Source of the DNA: Sphaerisporangium sp. TRM90804
Lineage (GTDB): Bacteria; Actinomycetota; Actinomycetes; Streptosporangiales; Streptosporangiaceae
DNA: 64,000 nucleotides
Assembly (NCBI RefSeq): GCF_029846175.1
Contig: NZ_JARWAC010000030.1
Span: 1 to 64,000 of the forward strand
Direction of reading: 5' to 3'
Shown: positions 28,870 to 41,131 of the stretch, piece after piece
Layout of the letters: each line of letters starts with the position of its first letter
Numbering within the stretch: the first letter of the stretch is position 1
The notes under the pieces: generated by a model
What the model was told of the DNA's origin: nothing
Seen by the model: the letters and a program-made list of their open reading frames with translations, nothing else
Database searches by the model: none
Made by a program: the position numbers and the translations under genes

Positions 28870-29628
28870 GTGCGGGCGTTCGATCTTTCCGGCAGGACCG
28901 CGCTGGTGACCGGCGCGTCACGAGGCATCGGGCGGGCCATCGCGATCGCCTTCGCCGAGGCGGGCGCCGACGTCGCGCTGGTCGCGCGGTCACAGGACAC
29001 CCTGGCCGAGGTGGCCAAGGAGGTCGAGGCGTTCGGGCGCCGGGCGTACGCCCTGCCGTGCGACCTCACCGACAGGGACGCCGCCCCCGGCCTCGTCCAG
29101 CGGGCCATCGAGTCCCTGGGGCACCTGGACATCGTGGTGAACAACGCCGGCGGCTCCAACTTCATCGTCCCGTTCAAGGACCTGCGGCTGTCCGGCTGGG
29201 ACAAGCTGATGAGGCTCAACCTCGACTCCACGATGGCCGTGTGCCACGCCGTCGCGCCGCACCTGCTGGAGCGCGGGTCGGGCTCGGTGATCAACGTGGC
29301 GTCCGTGGCCGCCCTGGGCGCGCCGTTCATCGCCCCGTACGCGGTGGCCAAGGCCGGCGTGGTCGCGCTGACCAAGTCGCTGGCGCTGGAGTGGGCCTCG
29401 GCCGGGGTGCGGGTCAACGCGCTGTGCCCCGGGTGGACCGCCACCGAGCTGAACCGCCCGCTGTGGGAGGACGAGAACGCCAGCCGGGCGACCATCGCCA
29501 ACGTGCCGATGGGCCGGTGGGGCACCTCCGAGGAGATGGCGCCCCCGGCGGTCTTCCTCGCCAGCCAGGCGTCGGCGTTCGTCACCGGCCAGGTGCTGTT
29601 CGTCGACGGCGGCCTCACCGCCACCTGA
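28870..29628 (+). CDS. Short-chain dehydrogenase/reductase
   Basis: 252 residues, GTG start after AGGAGGG. Classical SDR features: NAD(P) motif TGASRGIGRAIA, NNAGG, catalytic Ser in INVASVAA, YxxxK in YAVAKAG, and the C-terminal FVTGQVLFVDGG. The type resembles 3-oxoacyl-ACP reductase and related acyl or steroid dehydrogenases. The upstream operator-like motif shared with a thioesterase gene supports a lipid-related role. Confidence 0.93.
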   Translation: MRAFDLSGRTALVTGASRGIGRAIAIAFAEAGADVALVARSQDTLAEVAKEVEAFGRRAYALPCDLTDRDAAPGLVQRAIESLGHLDIVVNNAGGSNFIVPFKDLRLSGWDKLMRLNLDSTMAVCHAVAPHLLERGSGSVINVASVAALGAPFIAPYAVAKAGVVALTKSLALEWASAGVRVNALCPGWTATELNRPLWEDENASRATIANVPMGRWGTSEEMAPPAVFLASQASAFVTGQVLFVDGGLTAT

Positions 29629-29744
29629 GCGCGCCGGGCCCCGGCCGGGCGCGGGCCTGGATCTGCGCCTGGCGGGGCAGCGTGACCTCGCGCGGGAATC
29701 GGGCACGGCCGCTGCTCGCTCCAAGGGGGCGGCGGGAAAGGCAG

Positions 29745-29827
29745 GGCACGACACGGAAGAGCCTGGCGACCTCGGCGGTCGCCAGGCTCTCCCCGTTCCG
29801 TCCCTGACGCCCTTGGCGTGTCGTGCC
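29745..29827. terminator. Nested bidirectional terminator
   Basis: A perfect 14-bp stem with a 5-base loop (29758-29790; arm AGAGCCTGGCGACC) sits inside an outer 11-bp pair (GGCACGACACG at 29745, its complement ending at 29827). It separates the convergent SDR and DivIVA-like genes and touches the stop codon of the latter. Confidence 0.85.
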
Positions 29828-31128
29828 TACTCCTGCCACCACTCGGAGTCGTTCTCGGCCTGCGAGGCCCGCTGCGGAGCGGGCGCCGGCGCGGGGGCCG
29901 GAGCGGGCTTCTCGTGCACGACCGGGGTCGGCGCGAGCGCCGGCTTCGGCGGGCTGGCCGCCACGGCCGGAGCGTCGTCCATGCCCGGAAGGGCGGCGCC
30001 GCCGAGGAGCTGGCGGAGCTGGGCGAGGTGGCTGGTGATGCTGTCGCGCTGGCGGGTCAGCTCGTCGACCTGCCGCTGGGCGAGCGTACGGTTGCGCTCG
30101 GCCTCGGACTTGGCGTCGGAGACGATCGACTCGGCGCTGGACTTGGCCTCGGCGACGAGCTGGTCGGCGTTCTTGCGCGCGTTGGCGAGAAGCTGCTTCG
30201 CGTGGGTGTCGGCCTCGCGGCGGGTCTGCTCGGCCTGCTGCGTCGCCTTGGTCGCGCGCTGCTCGGCGGTCGCGGCGCGCTGCTCGGCCTCGGCGACGAG
30301 CTTCTGCGTGGCGGCCTGCGCGGTGGCGTGGCGCTCGGACTCCTGGCGCTCGGCCTCCTCGCGCCTGGCGGCGAGCTGGATCTCGAACTCCGCCTCGTCC
30401 TGGGCGCGCTTGGCCTCGGACTCCTCCAGGACCCGCTGGGCCTGGGCACGCATCTCGTCAGCCTGACGCTTGGCGGTGGTCAGCACCTCGTCACGCTCGC
30501 GCTTGGTGGAGGCCCGGAGCTGGGCGACCTCGCGCTCGGTGGTCGTACGAAGCTTGGCGATCTCGCGCTCGGCGTCCGCGCGCTTCTCGGCGACCTCGTG
30601 GTCGGCGGTGGCGCGGAGCTTGGAGACCTCGCGCTCGGTGGTGCTGGTGAGCTCGTCGGCCTCGCGCCTGGCGGTCGAGCGGATCTCCTCGGCGTCCCGC
30701 TCGGCCGAGGTGCGCATCTCGTCGACCTCGCGGGTCGCCAGGGCCCGCTTCTCGGCGACCTCGTTCTCGGCCGCCGCGCGCAGGTCGGCGGCGTCGATCT
30801 TCGCGGCGGCCTTGATCTCGTTCGCCTCGGCCCTGGCGGCCTGGACGAGCTCGGTCGCCTGCTCCTCCGCCAGACGCAGCAACTGCTCGATGCGGGCCCC
30901 GAGACCGGAGTAGGTCGGCCGCTCCTGCTCCTGCAGCTGGCGCTGGGAGTCGGACAGCTCGCGCTGCAGAGCGGCCAGCTGCTCACGGGACTGACGCAGG
31001 TCGGTGTCGATCTGCTTCAGGTGGTCGTGCACCTGGTGCCGGTCGTAGCCACGGAGAACCACGTCGAATTCCCGCGTGGGGGCGTCTTCAAAGAAATTGT
31101 TCAACTGGGCGTCGATGTCGGACTGCAT
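29827..31128 (-). CDS. DivIVA-domain coiled-coil protein (Scy/FilP-like)
   Basis: 433 residues from ATG 31128. The N-terminus has the DivIVA-type motif FDVVLRGYDRHQVHDHLKQI. Residues about 45-370 are an almost unbroken coiled coil rich in Ala, Glu and Arg with repeating EREVAKLRT / AEREA units. The tail is Pro/Ala-rich and ends SEWWQE. In Streptomyces the same position, next to methylmalonyl-CoA epimerase and thiolase, holds scy and filP, which organise polar growth and the cytoskeleton. Here a single protein of intermediate length occupies the locus. A role at the hyphal tip or division site is inferred. Confidence 0.88.
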   Translation of the reverse strand: MQSDIDAQLNNFFEDAPTREFDVVLRGYDRHQVHDHLKQIDTDLRQSREQLAALQRELSDSQRQLQEQERPTYSGLGARIEQLLRLAEEQATELVQAARAEANEIKAAAKIDAADLRAAAENEVAEKRALATREVDEMRTSAERDAEEIRSTARREADELTSTTEREVSKLRATADHEVAEKRADAEREIAKLRTTTEREVAQLRASTKRERDEVLTTAKRQADEMRAQAQRVLEESEAKRAQDEAEFEIQLAARREEAERQESERHATAQAATQKLVAEAEQRAATAEQRATKATQQAEQTRREADTHAKQLLANARKNADQLVAEAKSSAESIVSDAKSEAERNRTLAQRQVDELTRQRDSITSHLAQLRQLLGGAALPGMDDAPAVAASPPKPALAPTPVVHEKPAPAPAPAPAPQRASQAENDSEWWQE

Positions 31129-31387
31129 GAGGCTCGATCCTGGGTTGTCGAGACGGCTACACGGGCCGGACGGGGGGCGGACATCCGGGGGCGGGAACCC
31201 GGGCTGATGGTCGCGCGCGCGCGGCACCGACCGGCCGGGGCGTGCTGGCGCTCACCCCTTGGGTCCCTGTGCTGGCTCGCCGTCCATGGCGGGATCCACG
31301 TCCGGATGGTAGGCCAGCGTACTCCGGTGTTGCCGAATTGGAGGTGCCGTCCGACTTTCTGCGCGACTTGTTACGAATAAGCCATTG

Positions 31388-31831
31388 TTAAGTTTCGTCT
31401 GCTAGGGACTGGCGCGGAGGCGACTGCACCAGCTCTGTCAAGACTCCTCCCACGTCTTTCGGATGAAGAAACGCGATTGAGGTGCCCATTGCCCCGTGGC
31501 GGGGGTCGCTGTCGATCAACCGTACCCCCCGGCCGCCGATCTCGCGGATGGCCTGGGCGACGTCCGGCACTCCGTAGGCGACGTGGTGGACGCCCTCGCC
31601 GCGCTTGGCCAGGAACTTCCCCACCGGCGTGTCGGGCCCCAGCGGCTCAAGGAGCTGGATGTAGGAACCGCCTCCCTCGCCGTCGGCCACGTGCAGCATG
31701 GCCTCTTTCACCCCTTGCTCCTCATTGACTTCGAGGCTGACCACGGTCACGCCGAAGGTCGATCGGTAGAAGTCGATCTTCTCGTCGAGATTGGCGCAGG
31801 CGATGCCCACGTGGTCGATTCTCAGAAGCAT
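31388..31831 (-). CDS. mce: Methylmalonyl-CoA epimerase
   Basis: 147 residues, ATG 31831 with GGAGGG upstream. A VOC/glyoxalase-fold enzyme that racemises (2S)/(2R)-methylmalonyl-CoA between propionyl-CoA carboxylase and the B12-dependent mutase. Metal ligands are H6 in RIDHVGIA, Q in [10 protein letters not shown] in GVHHVAYGV and E in VLTELVQ. Upstream of the DivIVA-like gene on the same strand, with 259 bases between them. Confidence 0.93.
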   Translation of the reverse strand: MLLRIDHVGIACANLDEKIDFYRSTFGVTVVSLEVNEEQGVKEAMLHVADGEGGGSYIQLLEPLGPDTPVGKFLAKRGEGVHHVAYGVPDVAQAIREIGGRGVRLIDSDPRHGAMGTSIAFLHPKDVGGVLTELVQSPPRQSLADET

Positions 31832-31951
31832 TGCGTGCCCTCCATCCATCCGGCGCCACGCCCGCCGGTACCGGGGAGACCTCCGCGAGGCCGCGTGGAG
31901 CCTCCTGGGTATGGTGGCAAAGTCGCCTCAGACCCCATCATGGAGGCCCCG

Positions 31952-33169
31952 GTGTCCAGTTCTTCCGCCACCCCGTCCAGCATGTCGCGATCCGTCATCG
32001 TGGCGGGGGCGCGCACACCCATCGGCAGGCTGCTCGGCTCCCTGTCCAGCCTGTCCGCCGTCGAGCTCGGGGGCATCGCCATCAAGGCGGCGCTGGAGCG
32101 CGCCGGCGTCGCACCCGGCCAGGTGCAGTACGTGATCATGGGCCAGGTCCTCCAGGCGGGGGCGGGCCAGATCCCGTCGCGCCAGGCCGCGGTCAAGGCC
32201 GGCATCCCGATGAGCGTGCCGTCGCTGACCGTCAACAAGGTGTGCCTGTCGGGGCTGGACGCCATCGCCCTGGCCGACCAGCTCATCCGGGCCGGCGAGT
32301 TCGACATCGTGGTCGCGGGCGGCATGGAGTCGATGAGCAACGCCCCGCACCTGCTGCCCGGCCTGCGCAGGGGCGTGAAGTTCGGCGGCGGAGAGATCCT
32401 CGACTCGATGGCCCTGGACGGTCTCACCGACGTCTACGACCAGGTGTCCATGGGCGAGTCGACCGAGCGGCACAACACCCGCCTGGGGCTTCGCCGCGCG
32501 GAGCAGGACGCCTACTCCGCCCGGTCGCACCAGCTCGCCGCCGCCGCGGCCAAGGACGGGAACTTCGACGACGAGATCGTCCCGGTGACGCTGCCGCAGC
32601 GCAAGGGCGACCCCGTCGTCATCACCGCCGACGAGGGCGTGCGCGGCGACACCACCGTGGAGACCCTGGCCCGGCTGCGGCCGGCCTTCGCCAAGGACGG
32701 CACCATCACCGCCGGCTCGGCGTCCCAGATCTCCGACGGCGCGTGCGCGGTCGTCGTCATGTCCCGGAGCAAGGCCGAGGAGCTCGGGCTGCCCTGGCTG
32801 GCCGAGATCGGCGCCCACGGCAACGTGGCGGGGCCGGACAACTCGCTGCAGTCGCAGCCCTCCAACGCGATCTTGCACGCCCTCGGCAAGCAGGGGCTCG
32901 CGGTCGGCGACCTCGACGTCATCGAGATCAACGAGGCGTTCGCGGCGGTCGTGCTCCAGTCGACCAAGGATCTCGGCGTCTCGCCCGACAAGGTCAACGT
33001 CAACGGCGGCGGCATCGCGCTCGGCCACCCGATCGGCGCCTCGGGCGCGAGGATCGTGCTGAGCCTGGCCCACGAGCTGCGCCGCCGCGGCGGCGGCACG
33101 GGCGCGGCGGGCCTGTGCGGCGGGGGCGGCCAGGGTGACGCCCTGGTGATCACGGTCCCGTCCTCCTGA
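31952..33169 (+). CDS. Acetyl-CoA acetyltransferase (thiolase)
   Basis: 405 residues from GTG 31952 (GGAGG five bases upstream). The acyl-enzyme Cys is C98 in [33 protein letters not shown] and the second Cys in [14 protein letters not shown] complete the active site. It condenses or cleaves acetoacetyl-CoA. Divergent from the epimerase, as at the Streptomyces mce/thiolase locus. Its stop is 3 bases from the converging MarR gene. Confidence 0.94.
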   Translation: MSSSSATPSSMSRSVIVAGARTPIGRLLGSLSSLSAVELGGIAIKAALERAGVAPGQVQYVIMGQVLQAGAGQIPSRQAAVKAGIPMSVPSLTVNKVCLSGLDAIALADQLIRAGEFDIVVAGGMESMSNAPHLLPGLRRGVKFGGGEILDSMALDGLTDVYDQVSMGESTERHNTRLGLRRAEQDAYSARSHQLAAAAAKDGNFDDEIVPVTLPQRKGDPVVITADEGVRGDTTVETLARLRPAFAKDGTITAGSASQISDGACAVVVMSRSKAEELGLPWLAEIGAHGNVAGPDNSLQSQPSNAILHALGKQGLAVGDLDVIEINEAFAAVVLQSTKDLGVSPDKVNVNGGGIALGHPIGASGARIVLSLAHELRRRGGGTGAAGLCGGGGQGDALVITVPSS

Positions 33170-33171
33170 CC

Positions 33172-33642
33172 TCACGCCTCGCGCGCCGGCTCCGGCTCGC
33201 CGGGGCCGGCGGAGGCCGCCAGGCGGGCGGTCTGGGCCTTCAGCACCTCGATGGTGCCGTTCACGTAGTCGGTGATCGTGGCCAGCTCGCGCTCGTCGTA
33301 CTTCGCCATGAACGCGCCCATCTCGCGGCCGAGGTCGGCGAAGATGCCGCTCAGGTCGGGCAGGTGGCCGGTGGTGGCGGAGATCAGCACGCGGCGGCGG
33401 TCCTCGGGGTCGTGGACACGCCGCACGTAGCCGGCCCGTTGCAGCCGGTCGACCAGCGCGGTGATCGCGCTCGCGCCGAGCCCCAGCTCGGCGGCGAGCG
33501 CCCCCGCGGGCAGCGGGCCGTTCCTGGTGACGAACCCCAGGGCCTTGTGGTCGACCGCGTTCAGCCCGAGCCGCCGCGCGACCGCCTCGTGGAAGAGCAC
33601 GACCGCGGTGCTCAGCTCCCAGCCAAGATCGGCGCCATCCAT
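33172..33642 (-). CDS. MarR-family regulator
   Basis: 156 residues, ATG 33642 with AGGAG upstream. Winged helix: LPAGALAAELGLGASAITALVDRLQRAGYVRRVHDPEDRRRVL, with the DxRRR wing typical of the family. It diverges from a small membrane protein gene 60 bases away. An inverted repeat in the gap is its probable operator, so both genes are likely under its control. Confidence 0.92.
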   Translation of the reverse strand: MDGADLGWELSTAVVLFHEAVARRLGLNAVDHKALGFVTRNGPLPAGALAAELGLGASAITALVDRLQRAGYVRRVHDPEDRRRVLISATTGHLPDLSGIFADLGREMGAFMAKYDERELATITDYVNGTIEVLKAQTARLAASAGPGEPEPAREA

Positions 33643-33664
33643 CGTCGGCTCCTGTTGCTTCGAT

Positions 33665-33683
33665 GTGGTGAATATTTCATCAC
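33665..33683. promoter_or_regulatory. Candidate MarR operator
   Basis: GTGGTGAA-TAT-TTCATCAC, an 8-bp inverted repeat with one mismatch, between the divergent marR and membrane-protein genes. Its right end is 7 bases before the -10 hexamer of the membrane-protein gene, where bound repressor would block the -35 region. Confidence 0.65.
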
Positions 33684-33690
33684 GCTGAAG

Positions 33691-33696
33691 TAGCGT
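33691..33696 (+). promoter_or_regulatory. -10 element, leaderless start at 33703
   Basis: TAGCGT six bases before ATG 33703, so transcription should begin at the start codon itself. There is no ribosome-binding site before this ATG. Confidence 0.5.
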
Positions 33697-33702
33697 ATCA
33701 GT

Positions 33703-34254
33703 ATGGCTATTCTTTCCGGGTGGCGGCTCAGCCGCGACGCAGCACGCTGGGGTGGGAATCTCTACCTCCGGCGCTTCGGTACCGTCTTCGGGCTGTCCAT
33801 GCTTCCCACCGTTCAGCGATTCATCGCCGTGCGCTGGAGTCACGACCTGCCCACCTCGGTCAACGTCACCGCGGAGGCGGCCACGGGGGTCAGCAGGGTT
33901 CTGCTCCTCTACGTCGTCTTCAAGCTGGCGATGAGGGACGACCCGCGGCTGGCGTCCCTCGGCCGGCAGGACCGGTGGGAGCGCGTGAGTGCGTTCATCG
34001 AGCGCAGAGGGGGCGACTTCGCCCTGCAGTTCGCCGTGCTGGGCCTCGCGTTCGTCGCCTTCGACACGCTGCCCGGCCTCGCCGTCGAGCACCTGCTCGC
34101 CGAGGACGCCCGCGAGGCGGCGACCGCCACGCTGGTCTCCGTCAAGAACCCCACGGTGATCGCCTTCACGATCATCTGGATGGTGGGCGTCGCCCGTCAG
34201 ATGATGCTCTCGGCCGAGCCCCGCCGGCCCGCGCCCGCTGAGGTGGCGTCGTAG
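33703..34254 (+). CDS. Small integral membrane protein
   Basis: 183 residues, family not recognised. Hydrophobic segments lie near residues 60-76 (VSRVLLLYVVFKLAM), 104-122 (FALQFAVLGLAFVAFDTLP) and 146-162 (PTVIAFTIIWMVGVARQMM); polar loops are Arg-rich. It is divergent from marR across a shared operator and has its own -10 but no Shine-Dalgarno, so it is probably repressed by that MarR and made from a leaderless message. A transport or stress role is only a guess. Confidence 0.7.
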   Translation: MAILSGWRLSRDAARWGGNLYLRRFGTVFGLSMLPTVQRFIAVRWSHDLPTSVNVTAEAATGVSRVLLLYVVFKLAMRDDPRLASLGRQDRWERVSAFIERRGGDFALQFAVLGLAFVAFDTLPGLAVEHLLAEDAREAATATLVSVKNPTVIAFTIIWMVGVARQMMLSAEPRRPAPAEVAS

Positions 34255-34309
34255 GTTCGGGTGGTGGCCGGAAACGGGGGCGACGGCGGGCGGGCGTACC
34301 GTGATCGGC

Positions 34310-37610
<3,301 letters not shown>

Positions 37611-37658
37611 CCCGCTTTCACCCGTGCCCCTCGCGACTCACCGGCCGCCGCCCCGAAA

Positions 37659-37733
37659 CGGTGCCTTCGGCGCCTTCAGAAGGGCGGCCCTCCTGCGGCT
37701 TCGCCTTCGCCGTCGCGCAGGTAACCGTTCCCG
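37659..37733 (+). repeat. R1 interspersed repeat, copy A
   Basis: About 75 bp that aligns along its length with the R1 half of the units near pncA (52.1-53.4 kb), including the GGTGCCTTCGGCGC core. It lies in the 539-base gap between the convergent geoA and DUF4230 genes. The rest of that gap holds only copy E and low-complexity sequence; no gene is supported. Confidence 0.7.
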
Positions 37734-37878
37734 GGGTTGTTCGAGGGACGCTGGTCATCGGCACCATACGGGTCCACCGGCCGGATGCGGGGCGAGGTAT
37801 GACCCAGGCCGGTCATCCCGCCCCGCTCCCGTCCCTGGGCCGCCGGCGCCTCAGGACGGGTGCGCGCGACCTGGGGAT

Positions 37879-37930
37879 GCGCCGGGTCGAGGGTCGCCCT
37901 CAAGAAGGCTGCGCCGCCGCTTGGGTCGGT
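37879..37930 (-). repeat. R1 interspersed repeat, copy E (inverted, partial)
   Basis: On the minus strand it reads GGCGCAGCCTTCTTGAGGGC then GACCCTCG, matching the copy at 52273 almost base for base over about 30 positions. It faces copy A across about 150 bp. Confidence 0.65.
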
Positions 37931-38062
37931 CGCGGGTGGCGATTCGGGACGGCCGCCGGTTGGGTCGCGGGCGGCGACGCGGGTGCCGTGAAACGCGTCG
38001 GCAGAAGGACCGTCCACCGGCCGGATCTGTTCGGCAAGCGCGCGGACGGCTACGCCTGGTGG

Positions 38063-38154
38063 CGCTCACCCGCGGGCGAGGGTGGCCGGGCATGCCCTTG
38101 GCCTCTCCCGCCGTCGACGACCGCTCACCCGCGCGCGAGGGTGGGCCGGTCAGG
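38063..38154 (+). repeat. Short direct repeat
   Basis: Two copies of CGCTCACCCGCG-(G/C)GCGAGGGTGG, 50 bp apart (38063 and 38111), directly after the DUF4230 stop on its downstream side. No function is evident. Confidence 0.4.
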
Positions 38155-38839
38155 GTTCGTCGGCGAACTTGACGGTGACCTTGGCGAAGCCCAGCGACTT
38201 CATCATGCCGATCAGCATGGTCCGGGTGTTCTGGTCGGCGCGGGCGCGCAGGTCGCTCGACTGGGCGGCCTCGCCTATCTTCTTCGCGGCCAGCACGTAG
38301 AGCTCCTGCTGGTTCTGCGGCGAGTTCGACAGCATGTCCTGCATCCGGTCGAGCAGACCGCGCTCGTGGGCGTAGACGTACGACTTGGCGTTGTCCAGGC
38401 GCGGCTCCTCCAACTGCGCGCGCGGCAGCCGGACGGTGACCTCGGTGCGGTCGGGGGAGACGGTGATGGCGTCGTCGCCCAGGGCCGCGAAGTCGACGTA
38501 GGCGTCGACGCTGCCCGCGCCCACGAACAGCGTGCGTGAGCCCTTGATGGCGTCCGGCAGCGCGGCGGCGTCCTTCTCCAGGTCCACGATCACCTGGAAG
38601 TTGCCGCTGGCGGCCTGGAACCGGCTCATGTTCTGGATCGACTGGAGCAGCACGGGCTGGCTGCGGTCGACGGTCGTCTCGCCGAAGGGGTTGAGGTACG
38701 ACCAGGCGAGCCTGCCACCGACCAGCAGCAGGACGATCAGCACGAGCAAGCCCGCCAGAAAGCGCCAGGCTTTACGGGACCGGTGAGGCACCGGCTCCGC
38801 GGCCACCGCGGTCTGGGGGGTCGACGTCTGGCGGTTCAC
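38150..38839 (-). CDS. DUF4230 membrane-anchored protein
   Basis: 229 residues, GTG 38839 preceded by AAGGAGAGAG. A polar N-terminus and one transmembrane helix (FLAGLLVLIVLLLVGGRLAWSYL), then an extracytoplasmic domain with FGETTVDRSQPVLLQSIQ, ITVSPDRTEVTVRLPRA and a C-terminal RTMLIGMMKSLGFAKVTVKF. This is the DUF4230 pattern. The function is not known; homologues are predicted envelope proteins. Confidence 0.85.
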   Translation of the reverse strand: MNRQTSTPQTAVAAEPVPHRSRKAWRFLAGLLVLIVLLLVGGRLAWSYLNPFGETTVDRSQPVLLQSIQNMSRFQAASGNFQVIVDLEKDAAALPDAIKGSRTLFVGAGSVDAYVDFAALGDDAITVSPDRTEVTVRLPRAQLEEPRLDNAKSYVYAHERGLLDRMQDMLSNSPQNQQELYVLAAKKIGEAAQSSDLRARADQNTRTMLIGMMKSLGFAKVTVKFADEP

Positions 38840-39244
38840 GGCTCTCTCCTTCCCGGGATCAGACCTTTCTCACCTTCCCGGCTTCCCGCCTTCCAGCCGA
38901 AGCCCCGTCGAAGACCGCCACCGGCCTGGCGAGCGCCCCCTGTCGCTGGCCCAGACCAGACCCCGCCCTCCGGCTCGGCGATCGCCGCCCGCCCAGTCAC
39001 CAGCCCAGTCACCGGCGCGCTGAGCGGGCCGGGGCGAGGGGTTGCGGCTCGTCGTCGGGGGCAGCGGTCACGGCGCGTTCACCGCCCCTGCGAGCGGCCC
39101 CCGTCACCGACCCGGGCCAGGGCTCGTCACCTGGGCTCGGCGATGGCCGTCACCGCCCCGGCTCACCGCCCCTCCTGCCGGTCTAGTGAGGAGGAATGGT
39201 GAGCGGAGCGGAGCGGTGACGGCGTGGCTCGTCGGTCGGGGTGG
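38840..39244. other. Gene-free gap between DUF4230 and membrane protein genes
   Basis: 405 bases of GC-rich sequence with short scattered repeats (GGCTCGGCGATSGCCG at two places, and several CCGTCACCG). The DUF4230 promoter must lie at its left end. I see no convincing gene, terminator or RNA. Confidence 0.5.
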
Positions 39245-40795
39245 TCACGGTGTGTTGAGGGAGGGTGGGTGCGGCATGGTCGGGTACGGCGAGCCGGGCA
39301 CCGGGGAGTGCGGCGGAGGGTAGTGAGCGCCGCCTCCGCCGCGACGGTCGTAGCCGCCCTGCCCGCCCGCGCCTTCGCGGCCCCCGCGGCTCCAACCGCC
39401 TTCGCGGGCCTCTCGGCTCCAGCCGCCCTCCCGGCTCCAGCGGGTGCCGTCGCTTCCGCGGTTCCAGGCGGCTCCGTGGCCGCCTCGGCCGCCGGTGCCC
39501 GAGAGCGGGGTGGCGGCGTGGCCCTGGCGCCGGAACATCGGCTGCGGCAGGACCCGCGGCATGGCGCCGCCGCCGAAATGAGTCGTCTTCAGGCGGCACA
39601 GCGCGAAGTCGGTGTAGAACATGCGCAGCCAGTCGCGGCGCTGGCTCTCGGTCAGGGCCGAGAACCACGCGGCGGCCCCCTGGTGCGCGGGCAGCGGGCC
39701 GCTGGGCAGCGGCGCGCCGCGCAGCCACGCCGTCACGATCGAGCGGTAACCGCTCTCGGGCGCCCGCGCGCACGGCCTGGCCAGCCGCTCGACGAACTCC
39801 GCGGCGGCCCTGGCGGCGTACCCCGGGGTGAGGTCGTCGACGTGGATCGGCACGACGCCGGGAGCGGCCGTGCCGGTGTCGCCGCGGGGCCGCTGCTCCA
39901 CCCGCGAGAACGCCGCGGGCGTGCCGGTAAGGCGGGCGGCGATCGTGGTGAATGCGGCCCCCAGCTCGGTGAGCCCGCTGCTCATCCCGGGATGGACGCA
40001 GACGATGATCGGCCACTCCTGGCAGCTGTAGACCATCGGCTCGGTGGCCGCGACGGCCGGGGGCGCGCCCATCAGCCGGGCCATGCCCGTGCCCGCCGCC
40101 AGCAGCGCGAGCATCGCCGCGGCCAGCGCGACCGCGCGCCGGGTGACCACGGCCGCCCAGGTGAACAGCAGGGCGGCGGCCAGCCCGAGCAGCCACAGCG
40201 TCTGGTCGGCGAAGGCGGCCGGGCTCAGCCCCTCGAACGGGTCGTAGGGCTCGGACGTGGCGGGCGCGAGCCTGCCCACCCACGACGACGCCCCCGCCAC
40301 CCAGGTGAGCAGCCCGTAGGCGCCGACGCCCGCGAGGAGCGGCGTGAGCGGCCAGGGCAGCACCCAGCCGACGACCCACCCGATCATCGCGTAGAGCGCC
40401 AGCCCGGCCGCTCCCACGGCGAGCCCGGTGGGCGCCAGATGCCCCGCCTGCTCGGTGAGGACGGCCTTCATGGCCAGCACGGTGACGGTGGCCGCGAAGG
40501 CCCCGACCACCACGGCGAGCACCGCCAGCGGCGATCTCAGCGTCGGCCAGGCGCCGTGCGCGCGGTGCGCGGCCGCGCGCCGGTCGCGCACGGCCACCCA
40601 CGCGGCGAACGCCGCGGCGACCGGACCGGTCAGCCGCAGCGAGCCGATGACGGCGACCATGACGTTCTCCCATGCGGACACGCCAGGAACAAGGACGCTC
40701 CACGCCGCGAGCAGGCCCAGCGCGAGCAGCATTCCTACCGCCACCAGCGCGCTGTGCTTCAGCTCCTCGCGTGAAACGCCCCTTTGCTCAAGCAC
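39245..40795 (-). CDS. Polytopic membrane protein with Gly/Arg-rich tail
   Basis: 516 residues from GTG 40795, family not certain. Six or more hydrophobic segments lie in the first 260 residues. An external domain follows with SCQEWPIIVCVHPGM and ESQRRDWLRMFYTDFALCRL, holding several conserved-looking Cys. The last 75 residues are low complexity with repeated GGWSREAREGGWSRGG units. Overlapping Arg-rich frames on both strands lack this hydrophobic pattern and are rejected. Similar proteins sit beside ABC transporters in other actinomycetes, but none is adjacent here. Confidence 0.72.
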   Translation of the reverse strand: MLEQRGVSREELKHSALVAVGMLLALGLLAAWSVLVPGVSAWENVMVAVIGSLRLTGPVAAAFAAWVAVRDRRAAAHRAHGAWPTLRSPLAVLAVVVGAFAATVTVLAMKAVLTEQAGHLAPTGLAVGAAGLALYAMIGWVVGWVLPWPLTPLLAGVGAYGLLTWVAGASSWVGRLAPATSEPYDPFEGLSPAAFADQTLWLLGLAAALLFTWAAVVTRRAVALAAAMLALLAAGTGMARLMGAPPAVAATEPMVYSCQEWPIIVCVHPGMSSGLTELGAAFTTIAARLTGTPAAFSRVEQRPRGDTGTAAPGVVPIHVDDLTPGYAARAAAEFVERLARPCARAPESGYRSIVTAWLRGAPLPSGPLPAHQGAAAWFSALTESQRRDWLRMFYTDFALCRLKTTHFGGGAMPRVLPQPMFRRQGHAATPLSGTGGRGGHGAAWNRGSDGTRWSREGGWSREAREGGWSRGGREGAGGQGGYDRRGGGGAHYPPPHSPVPGSPYPTMPHPPSLNTP

Positions 40796-41131
40796 GGCCC
40801 CGCGTGGGCCGGATGCCCGGCCACGCCGCCCGTGCTCGCTTGTTGCTCTTCATTCAGGAACCCCCGTGCCTGGATGAGCGGCGCGATCTGTGGGTGCCGG
40901 CCCCTTGGCACCTCGCGCCCGGCCCGCCACGCCGCCCGTCGACGGGACCGCGTAGCCGCGCCTCGCGCCGGGCGGCGCGGCTTTCCCCATGCTTTGGGCC
41001 GGGCTTTGCCGCGCTTCACCTCTTGCATGTCAACCATAACGGAGCGTGATGTTTGGCGTCCCGCTTCTTGGGCAACCGATGGAACTCGGTCACCCTGCGT
41101 CAGTGCTCGTGGCAGGCGCTAGCGTAGCGTT
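40796..41131. other. Gap with one hairpin, before MarR
   Basis: 336 bases. It holds a 9-bp stem (AGCCGCGCC at 40954, complement ending 40982) followed by TT on the plus strand, and a short repeated GCCACGCCGCCCGT. A 92-codon basic minus-strand frame crosses it but overlaps the neighbouring gene and has no ribosome site. The only promoter signal is TAGCGT at 41120 for the MarR gene. Confidence 0.5.

Noticed and set aside
39224-40774. A 516-codon plus-strand frame
   Set aside because: Its translation is Arg/Gly/Pro-rich with no hydrophobic pattern, while the opposite strand encodes a coherent multi-helix membrane protein.
40759-41037. A 92-codon basic minus-strand frame starting MVDMQEVKRGKARPK
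   Set aside because: It overlaps the start of the membrane protein gene in another frame, has no ribosome site, and is explained by a GC-rich hairpin region.
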